From Rhizobium sp. Root708 (lineage in GTDB: Bacteria; Pseudomonadota; Alphaproteobacteria; Rhizobiales; Rhizobiaceae), in NCBI RefSeq assembly GCF_001429725.1, contig NZ_LMHV01000042.1:186073-250072 (forward strand): DNA of 64,000 bases. The letters run 5' to 3'. Made by a program: the position numbers and the translations under genes. Position 1 is the first letter of the stretch. Each line of letters starts with the position of its first letter. Under the pieces are notes generated by a model, which ran no database searches, was not told where the DNA came from, and was given only the letters and a program-made list of their open reading frames with translations. Positions 43,178-55,942 of this stretch are shown piece by piece.

Positions 43178-44263
43178 TCAGGCGGCAGAGAATAGCCGGT
43201 TGTAGACCGCGCCGAGCTTCTGCGCTTCGCCATCGATGCTGAACGACTGAAGCGCATGCGCACGCGCATGTTCCGCTGCGGTATCGCGTCGTGCCGTATC
43301 GTCCATCAACTGAGCGGCTGCATCGACCATGGCGTCGATACTGTCGCGCGCGATGATGATGCCGGTTTCGCCGGGGCCGGTGACCAGCAGTTCCGGAAAG
43401 GCGCCGACATCGGTCGCGACGACAGGGACGGCCGTCGACATGGCTTCCAGCGGCGTCAGGCCAAAGCCTTCCCAGCGCTGTGGCGCGACGAAAAGATCCA
43501 GCGTCTTGTACCACTCGTCGATATTGGTGTGCTCTCCGACGAAGAGGATGCGATCGGAGAGGCCGGCCGCAGCGACGCGCTGTTTCAGATCGTTCTCGAA
43601 GGCGAGGTGTTGCGGCGTTGCCCGCCCAGCCACGATCGCGTTCCAATCCGGGCGGTCGGGAAGCAGGCGGATCATGCTGTCGACGAAGAGATCGGTGCCC
43701 TTCTGGTGTCGAACGCGACCGAAGCAGCCGACCGTCTTGCTGGTTTCGTCGATCCCGCAGGCGCGCTTGGCGGCCGCCTTGTCGCCTGCCGGCGCAAAGC
43801 GATGCGTGTCGATCCCATGAAGCACGACGTTGCTCGGAACCTCGAGATAGCCGGCGGTCTTGCCGCTGGTCGCGATCACCGCGTCCATTCGGGAGATCAG
43901 CCACTTTGTCCAGCCGCTATGCTTGCGCTGCGAAGCCGAGGTGAAAACGATCTTGAGCGGCATTCTGAGCAGGTCGCGCAGGACGATGGCCGGCAACATT
44001 TCGATGTTGCGGCGCGCGTGCCAGATACGAAAAGGCTTTCCTTCAGGCGCTCGCCAGAGGCGCGTCAGATCGGAAAAGCGGATATGCGGCAAGCGGCCGG
44101 GCAGGCCGGGCCCCAGGGCGGCAACCTTCTGTCCGAGGTTGCGCTGAATGGGGACCAGCTGAATGATGGTGGAGGTAACGCCCGACAGGCGCTTCTTGAA
44201 GTTCGGCGCTATGACCTCAACGTCCTTGACGTCGACGATTGCGGTTTGGCCGCGGTCCGCCAC
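43178..44263 (-). CDS. lpsB: LPS core glycosyltransferase (group 1)
   Basis: A 361-residue GT-B fold enzyme. It begins close to VEVIAPNFKKRLSGVTSTI and has the GT4 motif FVAPQRWEGFGLTPLEAMS (E-x7-E). This matches rhizobial LpsB, the mannosyltransferase of the LPS core, and its position next to greA, lrp and trxB matches the S. meliloti lpsB locus. GTG at 44263 lies 6 bp after greA. In-frame later starts would remove only a few residues. Confidence 0.92.
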   Translation of the reverse strand: MADRGQTAIVDVKDVEVIAPNFKKRLSGVTSTIIQLVPIQRNLGQKVAALGPGLPGRLPHIRFSDLTRLWRAPEGKPFRIWHARRNIEMLPAIVLRDLLRMPLKIVFTSASQRKHSGWTKWLISRMDAVIATSGKTAGYLEVPSNVVLHGIDTHRFAPAGDKAAAKRACGIDETSKTVGCFGRVRHQKGTDLFVDSMIRLLPDRPDWNAIVAGRATPQHLAFENDLKQRVAAAGLSDRILFVGEHTNIDEWYKTLDLFVAPQRWEGFGLTPLEAMSTAVPVVATDVGAFPELLVTGPGETGIIIARDSIDAMVDAAAQLMDDTARRDTAAEHARAHALQSFSIDGEAQKLGAVYNRLFSAA

Positions 44264-44269
44264 TGTCCG

Positions 44270-44746
44270 TCAGCCCCAGCTGATGGACAGCACTTCGTAG
44301 GCCTTGGCGCCGCCAGGCGCATTCACTTCGATGGAATCTCCGACTTCCTTGCCGATCAGCGCGCGGGCGATCGGGGAGGAGATCGAGATGCGGCCCTGCT
44401 TCACGTCGGCTTCCTGATCGCCGACGATCTGGTAGGTCTTTTCTTCCTCGGTATCCTCGTCGACGAGCTTTACCTTGGCGCCGAACTTGATCGTGCTGCC
44501 GGACATTTTCGAGAGGTCGATGACTTCGGCGCGAGCCGTCAGATCTTCCAGTTCGGCGACCCGGCCTTCGTTGTGGCTCTGCGCTTCCTTGGCGGCATGG
44601 TATTCGGCGTTTTCGGAAAGGTCACCGTGGGCACGAGCTTCGGCGATCGCCTCGATGATTCTTGGGCGCTCTTCCTGCTGACGCCAGCGCAGTTCTTCCT
44701 GCAGCTTGACGAAACCACCCTGCGTCATCGGTACCTTATCAACCAT
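44270..44746 (-). CDS. greA: Transcription elongation factor GreA
   Basis: A 158-residue protein: an N-terminal coiled coil with RPRIIEAIAEARAHGDLSENAEY, whose acidic tip stimulates RNA cleavage in backtracked polymerase, and a C-terminal FKBP-like domain (ISISSPIARALIGKEVGD). The ATG at 44746 has AAGGACA before it. lpsB follows after 6 bp. Confidence 0.97.
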   Translation of the reverse strand: MVDKVPMTQGGFVKLQEELRWRQQEERPRIIEAIAEARAHGDLSENAEYHAAKEAQSHNEGRVAELEDLTARAEVIDLSKMSGSTIKFGAKVKLVDEDTEEEKTYQIVGDQEADVKQGRISISSPIARALIGKEVGDSIEVNAPGGAKAYEVLSISWG

Positions 44747-44923
44747 TTTTCTGTCCTTCACTCCCCGCATCCGCTTAGCCGCAGACACAAACGAAAACCG
44801 GTCCCGAAGAGAAAACTTCGGAACCGTGCAACAATTCTGATTAGCTGACTTATAGCAGATCGCCCTCGCGGATTTCCATAAAATTCGTATCGCTGGCTGT
44901 GCGTCGCCGCTACGCGCGATTGT

Positions 44924-44955
44924 CTTGACTTTTATCGCGGGAACATATAGTGAAC
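44924..44955 (+). promoter_or_regulatory. SOS promoter with LexA box for the radical SAM/udgX operon
   Basis: -35 CTTGAC (44924-44929), 16-bp spacer, -10 TATAGT (44946-44951). A perfect alphaproteobacterial LexA box GAAC-N7-GAAC (44941-44955) covers the -10 element, so repressor would block polymerase. Transcription would begin near 44957-44960. Confidence 0.75.
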
Positions 44956-44961
44956 AAAAGA

Positions 44962-46194
44962 ATGAGAAAGTCGCTCAAAGAACGATTGGCCATTCTTTCC
45001 GATGCCGCAAAGTATGACGCCTCTTGTGCCTCCAGCGGGACTACGAAGCGCGATTCGGGAGCATCCGGTGGCCTTGGCTCGACCGAAGGCGCCGGCATCT
45101 GCCATGCTTATGCGCCCGATGGCCGATGCATTTCGCTGCTGAAGATCCTTTTGACCAATTTCTGCATTTTTGACTGCGCATATTGCGTCAATCGCTCGTC
45201 GAGCAATGTGGAGCGCGCGCGCTTTACACCGGAAGAAGTCGTCTGGCTCGTGCTGGAATTCTACCGTCGCAACTATATCGAGGGCCTGTTTCTATCATCG
45301 GGGATCATCCGCTCCTCGGACTATACGATGGAGCAGCTCGTCAGGATCGCGCGGGAACTGCGGGTAACGCATAATTTTCGCGGCTACATCCATCTCAAGG
45401 CCATTCCCGAGGCTTCGCCACAGCTGATCGAGGAGGCGGGCCTCTATGCCGACCGCCTGTCGCTCAACATCGAGCTTCCCACGGATGCCGGTGTGGCGCG
45501 GCTGGCGCCGGAAAAGAAGCCGTCGGGAATCCGTCGCTCGATGGCCGACCTTCGCTTGAAGATAGAAGCGGCGAGCGAGCCGACACTGCAGACGAAGCGT
45601 CGCAAGCGGTTTGTCCCAGCCGGGCAGAGCACACAGATGATCGTCGGTGCTGACGGCGCCAACGATGCGGCCATCCTCGGCTGCAGCGCCAATCTCTACG
45701 GAAGCTATGGCCTTCGCCGCGTCTATTATTCGGCCTTCAGCCCGATCCCCGACTCGTCCAGCGCCCTGCCGCTGATCAAGCCGCCCTTGATGCGCGAGCA
45801 TCGGCTGTACCAGGCCGATTGGCTGTATCGTTTCTACGGTTTCGGTATCGATGAAATCACCTCGTCGCAGACCGACGGGATGCTCGACCTCGATCTCGAT
45901 CCCAAGCTCTCCTGGGCGCTTCGCCATCGCGGCGAGTTTCCGGTCGACATCAACAAGGCCGATCGCGAGAAGCTGCTGCGGGTTCCGGGTTTCGGCACGA
46001 AGACGGTGAAATCCCTGCTGTCGGCGAGACGCTTCCGCCGATTGCGGATGGATGACCTCTCGCGTCTCGGCGTTTCGATCAAGAAGGTGCAGGCTTTCAT
46101 CATCGCGGAGGACTGGTCGCCGCGGCGTCTGATCGACCGGCCCGACCTTCGCCAGATGTTCGAGCCGCAGCCGGAGCAGTTGAGGTTGCTGTGA
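44962..46194 (+). CDS. Putative DNA-modification/repair radical SAM protein
   Basis: About 410 residues from the ATG at 44962. The radical SAM cluster is CIFDCAYC (C68, C72, C75). A long SAM barrel follows and a helix-hairpin-helix DNA-binding motif lies near the C-terminus (DREKLLRVPGFGTKTVKSLL). This is the family that pairs with a UdgX-type glycosylase; the reaction is unknown. The start lies at or beside the predicted transcription start, so the mRNA may be leaderless. A GTG at 44950 would fall inside the LexA box and is unlikely. Stop and next ATG overlap (TGATG). Confidence 0.92.
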   Translation: MRKSLKERLAILSDAAKYDASCASSGTTKRDSGASGGLGSTEGAGICHAYAPDGRCISLLKILLTNFCIFDCAYCVNRSSSNVERARFTPEEVVWLVLEFYRRNYIEGLFLSSGIIRSSDYTMEQLVRIARELRVTHNFRGYIHLKAIPEASPQLIEEAGLYADRLSLNIELPTDAGVARLAPEKKPSGIRRSMADLRLKIEAASEPTLQTKRRKRFVPAGQSTQMIVGADGANDAAILGCSANLYGSYGLRRVYYSAFSPIPDSSSALPLIKPPLMREHRLYQADWLYRFYGFGIDEITSSQTDGMLDLDLDPKLSWALRHRGEFPVDINKADREKLLRVPGFGTKTVKSLLSARRFRRLRMDDLSRLGVSIKKVQAFIIAEDWSPRRLIDRPDLRQMFEPQPEQLRLL

Positions 46195-47684
46195 TGCGAC
46201 ACATCACGTTGCGCGGGCGAGGGGATCTGGAGGAATGGCGGGTTGCGGCCCGCGCCTTGGCAGCCGCGGGAGTTCCCTCGGCGGAAGTCGAGTGGCACGC
46301 GGAAGCGGAAGCTGATGGGCTTTTCCGACATGAGGCCGAAATGCCTGCGCCTGCGCCATTGCCGGATGGCGCGCCATTGACCGTGCCGCCGGGCTTTATC
46401 GAGCTTGCCAATGCTGTCATCTGTCATAGCGATCCGGCGCGCTTCATGCTGCTTTACCGGCTTCTGGTGCGGTTGCAGGCCGACCGGCGGCTTCTGGAAC
46501 AGCCGTCGGACGAAGACGTGGTGCGCGCGCGACTGATGGAGAAGAGCGTTCGGCGCGACGCGCACAAGATGACGGCGTTCGTTCGGTTCAAGGAGGTCGG
46601 CAGCGGGATTTCGGTGAACGGACGGCGCAAGTTTCTCGCCTGGTTCGAGCCGGACCACTACATCGTCGGGCGCAAGGCGTCGTTTTTCCAGAAGCGCTTC
46701 AACGATATGGACTGGATCATCCTCACGCCGAAAGGCTCGGCGGGATGGGATGGCAAGGCCCTGACTGTCGGCGACGACGCCTGCGAGAAGCCCGACCTTT
46801 CCGATGCCGCTGATGAACTTTGGCGCACCTACTACGCCAACATCTTCAATCCGGCGCGGTTGAAGGTGAAGGCGATGCAGGCGGAGATGCCGAAGAAATA
46901 CTGGAAGAATCTGCCGGAAGCGGACCTCATTCCCGGTCTGATCGCAAATGCCGAGAGCCAGGTGCTGGCAATGGCAAAGCGGGAGGCAACCCGTCCGCTG
47001 CCGTTCCACCAGCGCCTGCAGGAGGCTGCCCGAAATGCGCCCGCCTCACCTGCGGCGGAGGCTGGCACATGGGAGTCGCTCCGGAATGCCGCTGCCGCCT
47101 GTACCCAATGTCCGCTGCATGGGCCGGCGACACAAACCGTGTTCGGCGAGGGCCCGCAGGACGCGGTGGTCGTATTCGTCGGTGAGCAGCCGGGCGACCA
47201 GGAGGATTTGGCCGGGCGGCCTTTCGTTGGGCCCGCCGGTTCGGTTTTTGATCACGCATTGGGTCACGCCGGCATCGTGCGATCGGAAGTCTACATCACC
47301 AACGCGGTGAAGCACTTCAAGTATGAACCGCGCGGCAAACGGCGTATCCACCAGCGGCCGAACATGGGCGAGGTGAAACACTGTCGTTGGTGGCTCGAGC
47401 AGGAATTGGAGCTGATCGCTCCCAAGCTTGTCGTCGCGATGGGTGCAACGGCGGTCGCGTCACTGACCGATGGAAAATATCGCTTCTCGGATATCAGGGG
47501 CGAGGCACTTGCGACCCCGGATGGCCGGATGCTGTTCACGACGGTGCATCCGTCCTATTTGCTGCGCCTGCCGGATCCCGCCAAGAAGGCGGAGGAAACG
47601 GATCGATTCCTGCAGGATATGCTGAAAATTCAGAAGCTTATGGAATCGATCTCGCAAGGAGATTCAAGCGCATCGACGGCTTGA
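46194..47684 (+). CDS. UdgX-type uracil-DNA glycosylase fused to a DUF4130 domain
   Basis: About 496 residues. Residues 1-270 form the DUF4130 domain linked to radical SAM partners (HKMTAFVRFKEV near 120). Residues about 300-490 are a family 4-like uracil-DNA glycosylase with a CTQC cluster, GEQPGDQED (from 330), and the UdgX loop KRRIHQ; its His (H386) matches the residue that forms a covalent bond with uracil-DNA in UdgX. A TVHPSYLLR motif closes the site. The ATG overlaps the previous stop, so translation is coupled. Confidence 0.92.
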   Translation: MRHITLRGRGDLEEWRVAARALAAAGVPSAEVEWHAEAEADGLFRHEAEMPAPAPLPDGAPLTVPPGFIELANAVICHSDPARFMLLYRLLVRLQADRRLLEQPSDEDVVRARLMEKSVRRDAHKMTAFVRFKEVGSGISVNGRRKFLAWFEPDHYIVGRKASFFQKRFNDMDWIILTPKGSAGWDGKALTVGDDACEKPDLSDAADELWRTYYANIFNPARLKVKAMQAEMPKKYWKNLPEADLIPGLIANAESQVLAMAKREATRPLPFHQRLQEAARNAPASPAAEAGTWESLRNAAAACTQCPLHGPATQTVFGEGPQDAVVVFVGEQPGDQEDLAGRPFVGPAGSVFDHALGHAGIVRSEVYITNAVKHFKYEPRGKRRIHQRPNMGEVKHCRWWLEQELELIAPKLVVAMGATAVASLTDGKYRFSDIRGEALATPDGRMLFTTVHPSYLLRLPDPAKKAEETDRFLQDMLKIQKLMESISQGDSSASTA

Positions 47685-47689
47685 TGAGC

Positions 47690-47727
47690 GGTGATCGCAA
47701 CCCGTGACATGGCGGGTTGCGATCACC
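47690..47727. repeat. Perfect 15-bp inverted repeat between convergent genes
   Basis: GGTGATCGCAACCCG and its exact complement flank an 8-nt loop, between the udgX and carB stops. No U-run follows on either strand. Possibly a bidirectional terminator of unusual type or a DNA-binding site. Confidence 0.6.
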
Positions 47728-47735
47728 GATGAGGA

Positions 47736-51224
<3,489 letters not shown>

Positions 51225-51396
51225 GGGCTTTTTTCCGTTTCCTAGCTGCGCAGAAAGCCGGCCAGGGTGGGAGGCACCGGCCGGGTCGCGCGTATGATGG
51301 TCTTTTCAGGCTAGAAGCGGCTTATAGGCAAATGTATTTGTAAACGGAACCCCATAAATTACGGAATCGACAGGAATTGGCGCCTGTTGCCGGAGC

Positions 51397-52425
51397 CTAG
51401 CCGATGCCCGGGACCACCAGCGCTCTGATCTCGCCTTTCCGGGCAGGGTTGGAGATGGCTTCGACGGCCTCCGCAAGGCCGATTCGACGGGATATCAGCG
51501 GTTCGACCTTGATGGTGCCCGACGCAATGAGATCGGCGGCCCGCCGGTGCGTGAACGGATTGATGAAGGAGCTTATCAATCTGATCTCGCGAAAGAGCAG
51601 ATCGAAAGGCTCGATTGCGGCCTTCACCCCCTGCGGCATGACCCCGAGGATGACGACGGTGCCGCCGCGGCGCGGGAGGCTCGGAGCCTGTTCGATCGTT
51701 TCGGCAACGCCGGCGCACTCGATCACCACGTCGGCGCCGCCGGGCAGCAAACCGTCCGCCGCCGTCAGTTGCGCGACGACGTCACCCGTCGAGGGATCTG
51801 CGCTGGCGGTCGCTCCAAGCTCCTCGGCGAGTTGACGCTTCTCCGCGCTGCGGGTCACGAGAACCACGCTGGTGGCTCCCGCCAGCCGGACCAGCTGGAC
51901 GACGAGCAGGCCGATGACGCCGCCGCCGAGCACGACGACGGAGGAACCAGTGCGGATTTCAGCGAGGTCGACCCCGTGGATGCAGCAGGCCAGCGGCTCG
52001 CAAAAGGCGCCGTGTAGGGGAGGCAGTTCATCCGGTAACTGGAATGCCTGCTGCTGCGGGATGCAGACATACTCGGCAAAGCCGCCGTCGCGGTGGATGC
52101 CGATCGCCTGAAGATTATGGCAGAGATTGACGCGACCGCGCTGGCATTCAGGGCAGCGGCCGCAGGTGATGTTCGGGTCGCCGGTGATGCGCATTCCCTC
52201 GCGAAAACCGCTGACGCCATTCCCGACCTTCTCGACGATGCCGGTGAATTCGTGACCGAGCGTGACCGGCGGCTTTGAGGGGAACTCGCCGTGAAACAGA
52301 TGGCGATCGGTCCCGCAGATGCCGCAGGCTTCAACGCGAACCAGCAACTCACCGACGCCCGGTTCCGGCCGCTCCACGTCGCGCAGGCCAAGTTTTCCGG
52401 TCGCTTCCAGACGTACGGCCTTCAT
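51397..52425 (-). CDS. Zinc-dependent alcohol dehydrogenase (MDR family)
   Basis: A 342-residue medium-chain dehydrogenase. The catalytic zinc ligands lie in ACGICGTDRH and GHEF; the structural zinc uses CGRCPECQRGRVNLC; the Rossmann motif is VVLGGGVIGLL. Best match is the sorbitol/threonine-type dehydrogenases; the substrate is unknown. GGGGAGGAGACAAGG precedes the ATG at 52425. It is divergent from the PAP2 gene. Confidence 0.9.
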   Translation of the reverse strand: MKAVRLEATGKLGLRDVERPEPGVGELLVRVEACGICGTDRHLFHGEFPSKPPVTLGHEFTGIVEKVGNGVSGFREGMRITGDPNITCGRCPECQRGRVNLCHNLQAIGIHRDGGFAEYVCIPQQQAFQLPDELPPLHGAFCEPLACCIHGVDLAEIRTGSSVVVLGGGVIGLLVVQLVRLAGATSVVLVTRSAEKRQLAEELGATASADPSTGDVVAQLTAADGLLPGGADVVIECAGVAETIEQAPSLPRRGGTVVILGVMPQGVKAAIEPFDLLFREIRLISSFINPFTHRRAADLIASGTIKVEPLISRRIGLAEAVEAISNPARKGEIRALVVPGIG

Positions 52426-52651
52426 CCTTGTCTCCTCCCCAGACTTGTGGACCCAAGGAGGCCCGATCGCGGATCTCTCGTCAAGCGAGTGGGCTTCGGG
52501 AGGGCTGAAACTGCTCTCGTGGAAGACCATAAAAATATTTCGCAATACGACGTTTTTACGGATGCCTGTCGAGGAAAATTAATAAATAGGGCGCTTTCTA
52601 TTTGGGTGCAGACTTAAGAGGGCAGTCTGTTGTTGAGGGCGTGGGCTGGCA

Positions 52652-53749
52652 ATGTTTCAAGTCGATGAAAAATCCAGGGATGTAACTTCCTGGACATCCG
52701 AGTTGCTGTCGCATTTCATGCTTCGCGCGAGGGCGGACGCATGGCTTTACCTTGCCGTCGCATTCTATTTCATTGGCGGCGTCCTGTTGATCACCTTCAG
52801 TGGTCATGCCGAGGTGATGTCCTTTTCGCTCTATTTCGACCAGTGGACCTTCCTGTTCCTGATATTCATGCCGCTGACGGCTGTTGTCGTCGATTATGCA
52901 TGGATCATCTTTCGCTTTGAGGCAAAGCGATCGCTGGCCGCGCGCAAGGCGTTTTCGCCGCAGCGTCTGGCGCATCTGTTTTCCGGCATGGCTCTGCTGA
53001 TGGCGCTGATGATCTTTCAGGGCACGTTCACCTCGATCAAGAACCTGCTGCCAATTCTTCGTGGCGGCTTCGTCTATGACCACATGCTCGCCAATGCCGA
53101 CGCTTTGCTGTCCTTCGGCCCCGATCCGGTTAAGATTCTTCAGTCGATCAGAGTGGTCGGGATCATGGACTGGAACTACAGCATCCTCTGGTTCATCCTC
53201 TGCTTCGGAACGCTCTTCTTCGTGGCCACATCGCCTCGCGCAGCCTCCATCCGTGTCCGATACATCTCCATGTTCATGTTCGTCTGGGTCGTCTGCGGCA
53301 ACATCCTGGCGGCCATCTTCATGTCGGCCGGCCCGGCATTTTACGGCGCCGTGACCGGCGATCACGAACGCTTCGCTGCACTTCTGGCCTTCCTGTCCTC
53401 ACCTGATGGCCCATTGCTTGCGAGGAGCTTTCAGGGCTACCTTTGGTCGTTGCACCAAGGCGGCACATCCGGCCTTGGCTCCGGCATCTCGGCCTTTCCG
53501 AGCGTTCACGTCGGACTGATTGCCCTGAACGCATTCTTTGCGTTCGACTTGTCGCGCAGGTTCGGTGTCCTGGCCGTCTGCTACACGGCCTTTGTGATGC
53601 TGAGCTCGGTCTGCCTTGGCTGGCACTATGCCGTCGATGGCTATGCGTCGCTGATATTGGTAGGTGCGGCCCATTATGGGCTCAAGGCCCTGAGGGAGCG
53701 GCGGCCGACGCCCTCGCGTGCTCCCGACGGCGCGACTGTGACGCCCTGA
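52652..53749 (+). CDS. PAP2-superfamily membrane protein (inositol-phosphorylceramide-synthase-like)
   Basis: A 365-residue protein with about seven predicted helices. C-terminal catalytic motifs (GISAFPSVHVGL and GWHYAVDGYAS) are the PAP2 phosphatase pair, in the form found in AUR1-type inositol-phosphorylceramide synthases and related membrane phosphotransferases. It may act on lipid headgroups. It starts 226 bp from the divergent dehydrogenase gene. Confidence 0.85.
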   Translation: MFQVDEKSRDVTSWTSELLSHFMLRARADAWLYLAVAFYFIGGVLLITFSGHAEVMSFSLYFDQWTFLFLIFMPLTAVVVDYAWIIFRFEAKRSLAARKAFSPQRLAHLFSGMALLMALMIFQGTFTSIKNLLPILRGGFVYDHMLANADALLSFGPDPVKILQSIRVVGIMDWNYSILWFILCFGTLFFVATSPRAASIRVRYISMFMFVWVVCGNILAAIFMSAGPAFYGAVTGDHERFAALLAFLSSPDGPLLARSFQGYLWSLHQGGTSGLGSGISAFPSVHVGLIALNAFFAFDLSRRFGVLAVCYTAFVMLSSVCLGWHYAVDGYASLILVGAAHYGLKALRERRPTPSRAPDGATVTP

Positions 53750-53885
53750 TTTTGGCGTCGCCGATGCATCAATCCCTGACATTCTCTGTCGTTGCGACTT
53801 GCCTCTTTCGGCTGCTGGAATTTCCTGGGCACCGAGATATATAATTGAAGCAATAGCGACCGAGGTTTAGCTCTAGGGGACCATC

Positions 53886-54806
53886 ATGGAGTGGAAAGGC
53901 CGGCGTCAGTCCGACAACATCGAGGATCGCCGCGGCGATCCTTCCATCGGTGGATTGGGCCGAGGGGGAGGCTTCAGCTTCCCATCCGGCGGCGGCATGG
54001 GTCGTCGCGGCGGTGGCCTCAGCATCGGCACGATCATTTTCCTGGTGGTGATCTACTTTATCTTCAAGGCGATGGGCATCGATCTGCTTCAGGTCATGGA
54101 CGGCGGGACGTCGACCGGCGGTTCCGGCTATGAGCAAAGCGATTCCGGCAGCAGTCGCCAGCCCGCCAATGACGAGATGACGGGGTTCGTCCGTACCGTG
54201 CTCGCCGAAACGGAAGACACATGGAACGGCATCTTCCAATCGATGGGACGGCAATATGAAGAGCCGCGCCTTGTTCTGTTCAACGGCCAGACTCAATCCG
54301 CTTGCGGTTTTGCCTCGGCGGCGACGGGTCCTTTCTACTGCCCAAGCGATCACAAGGTGTATCTCGACACGGCCTTCTTCCAGCAGCTCAGCAAGCAGTT
54401 CGGTGCTTCCGGCGATTTCGCGGAAGCCTACGTGGTGGCCCACGAGGTCGGCCACCACGTCCAGAACCAGCTGGGTATCTTGCCGAAGTTCAATGAAGCG
54501 CGTCAGCGCATGAGCGAAGCCGACGCCAACAAGATGTCCGTCCGGGTCGAACTCCAGGCCGACTGCTTTGCCGGTATCTGGGGCAAATTCACCGAGCAGA
54601 AGGGCATCCTCGAAGCCGGCGATCTTGAAGAAGCACTCAATGCCGCGCAGCAGATCGGCGACGACACGCTGCAGAAGCGCAGCCAGGGCTACGTCGTGCC
54701 GGAGAGCTTCAATCACGGGACCTCGGCACAGCGCGCGCGGTGGTTCAAGCGTGGCTTCGACAGCGGCAAGCTTTCGGACTGCGATACGTTCTCCGGTCCT
54801 GTCTGA
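53886..54806 (+). CDS. ypfJ: Neutral zinc metallopeptidase (YpfJ family)
   Basis: A 306-residue protein. A glycine-rich N-terminus precedes one membrane helix (about 47-63); the peptidase part has HEVGHHVQ (zinc histidines and catalytic Glu) and SVRVELQADCFAGIWG (third ligand). Family members are membrane-anchored periplasmic proteins of unknown substrate. It is convergent with the aldo/keto reductase gene. Confidence 0.9.
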   Translation: MEWKGRRQSDNIEDRRGDPSIGGLGRGGGFSFPSGGGMGRRGGGLSIGTIIFLVVIYFIFKAMGIDLLQVMDGGTSTGGSGYEQSDSGSSRQPANDEMTGFVRTVLAETEDTWNGIFQSMGRQYEEPRLVLFNGQTQSACGFASAATGPFYCPSDHKVYLDTAFFQQLSKQFGASGDFAEAYVVAHEVGHHVQNQLGILPKFNEARQRMSEADANKMSVRVELQADCFAGIWGKFTEQKGILEAGDLEEALNAAQQIGDDTLQKRSQGYVVPESFNHGTSAQRARWFKRGFDSGKLSDCDTFSGPV

Positions 54807-54844
54807 ACGGATATCGGCCTCCATCGGGAGGCCGATCGGGTTCT

Positions 54845-55840
54845 CTACTTTTCGCTGTCCATGTGTCTGAGTTGGGCGTCGGGATAGCGCGCGCCGGCAG
54901 CGGCATCCTTCGGGATCGCCCTTTCGATCGCGGCCATGTCCTCGGCGGAAAGCTCGACGGCGCGTGAGCCGAGCGCTTCGGTCAAACGGTCCCGTCTGCG
55001 CGCGCCGACCAAAGGCACGATGTCCTTTCCCTGCGCGGCGACCCATGTGATGGCGATCTGGGCCACCGAGACCAGCTTTGCATCCGCGATCTTGCGCAGT
55101 TCCTCGACAAGGGCGAGGTTGCGATCGATGTTGCCGTCCTGGAAACGCGGGCTCATGCCGCGGAAGTCGCCGGTTGTGCCGCCTTGTCCCTTCTGCCAGT
55201 GACCGCTGATCAGACCGCGCGAGAGGACGCCATAGGCGGTGATTGAAATTCCGAGCTCTCGGCAGGTTGGAAGGATCTGTTCCTCGATGCCGCGCGAGAG
55301 CAGCGAATATTCAATCTGCAGGTCGCAGATCGGATGGGTGCCGGCTGCCCGGCGGATGGTCTCGGCGCCGACTTCGGACAGTCCGACATGCCTGATGTAT
55401 CCGGCCTTGATCAGATCACCGATCGCCCCCACCGTTTCCTCGATCGGGACATTGGGATCGAGGCGGGCAGGGCGGTAGATATCGATGTAATCGACGTCGA
55501 GGCGCTTCAGCGTATAGGCCAGGAAGTTCTTGATCGCGGCGGGGCGGGAGTCGTAGCCGCTCCAGTTGCCGGCCGGATCGCGCAAGGCGCCGAACTTGAC
55601 GCTGATTACCACGTCTTCCCGCTTGCGACCCTTGAGGGCCTCGCCGATCAGCATTTCGTTGTGACCCATGCCGTAGAAGTCGCCGGTATCCAGCAGGTTG
55701 ACGCCGACGTCGATGGCGGCATGGATGGTCGCAATGCTCTCGTTCCGATCGGACGGGCCGTACATGCCGGACATCCCCATGCAGCCTAGCCCGATCGCCG
55801 AGACCATCGGACCAGTCTTCCCCAAACGATGCGTCTCCAT
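54845..55840 (-). CDS. Aldo/keto reductase
   Basis: A 331-residue TIM-barrel NADPH reductase, with GLGCMGMSGMYG near 17, tetrad residues in LLDTGDFYGMGHNEMLIG and SVKFG, and the NADP-binding VPLVGARRRDRL. It is YeaE/IolS-like. The ATG at 55840 has AGGAGAAGC before it; an in-frame ATG upstream (55873) is less likely. It is divergent from a LysR gene that may regulate it. Confidence 0.92.
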   Translation of the reverse strand: METHRLGKTGPMVSAIGLGCMGMSGMYGPSDRNESIATIHAAIDVGVNLLDTGDFYGMGHNEMLIGEALKGRKREDVVISVKFGALRDPAGNWSGYDSRPAAIKNFLAYTLKRLDVDYIDIYRPARLDPNVPIEETVGAIGDLIKAGYIRHVGLSEVGAETIRRAAGTHPICDLQIEYSLLSRGIEEQILPTCRELGISITAYGVLSRGLISGHWQKGQGGTTGDFRGMSPRFQDGNIDRNLALVEELRKIADAKLVSVAQIAITWVAAQGKDIVPLVGARRRDRLTEALGSRAVELSAEDMAAIERAIPKDAAAGARYPDAQLRHMDSEK

Positions 55841-55942
55841 GTGCTTCTCCTGATGAAGTGTTTGTGTTGTCATGGTTCTACCGCGCGTCGCTTCGTGCGA
55901 TAATCCCAGTAAATTCGAACGGGCCGTACGGAAAAGCGCACA

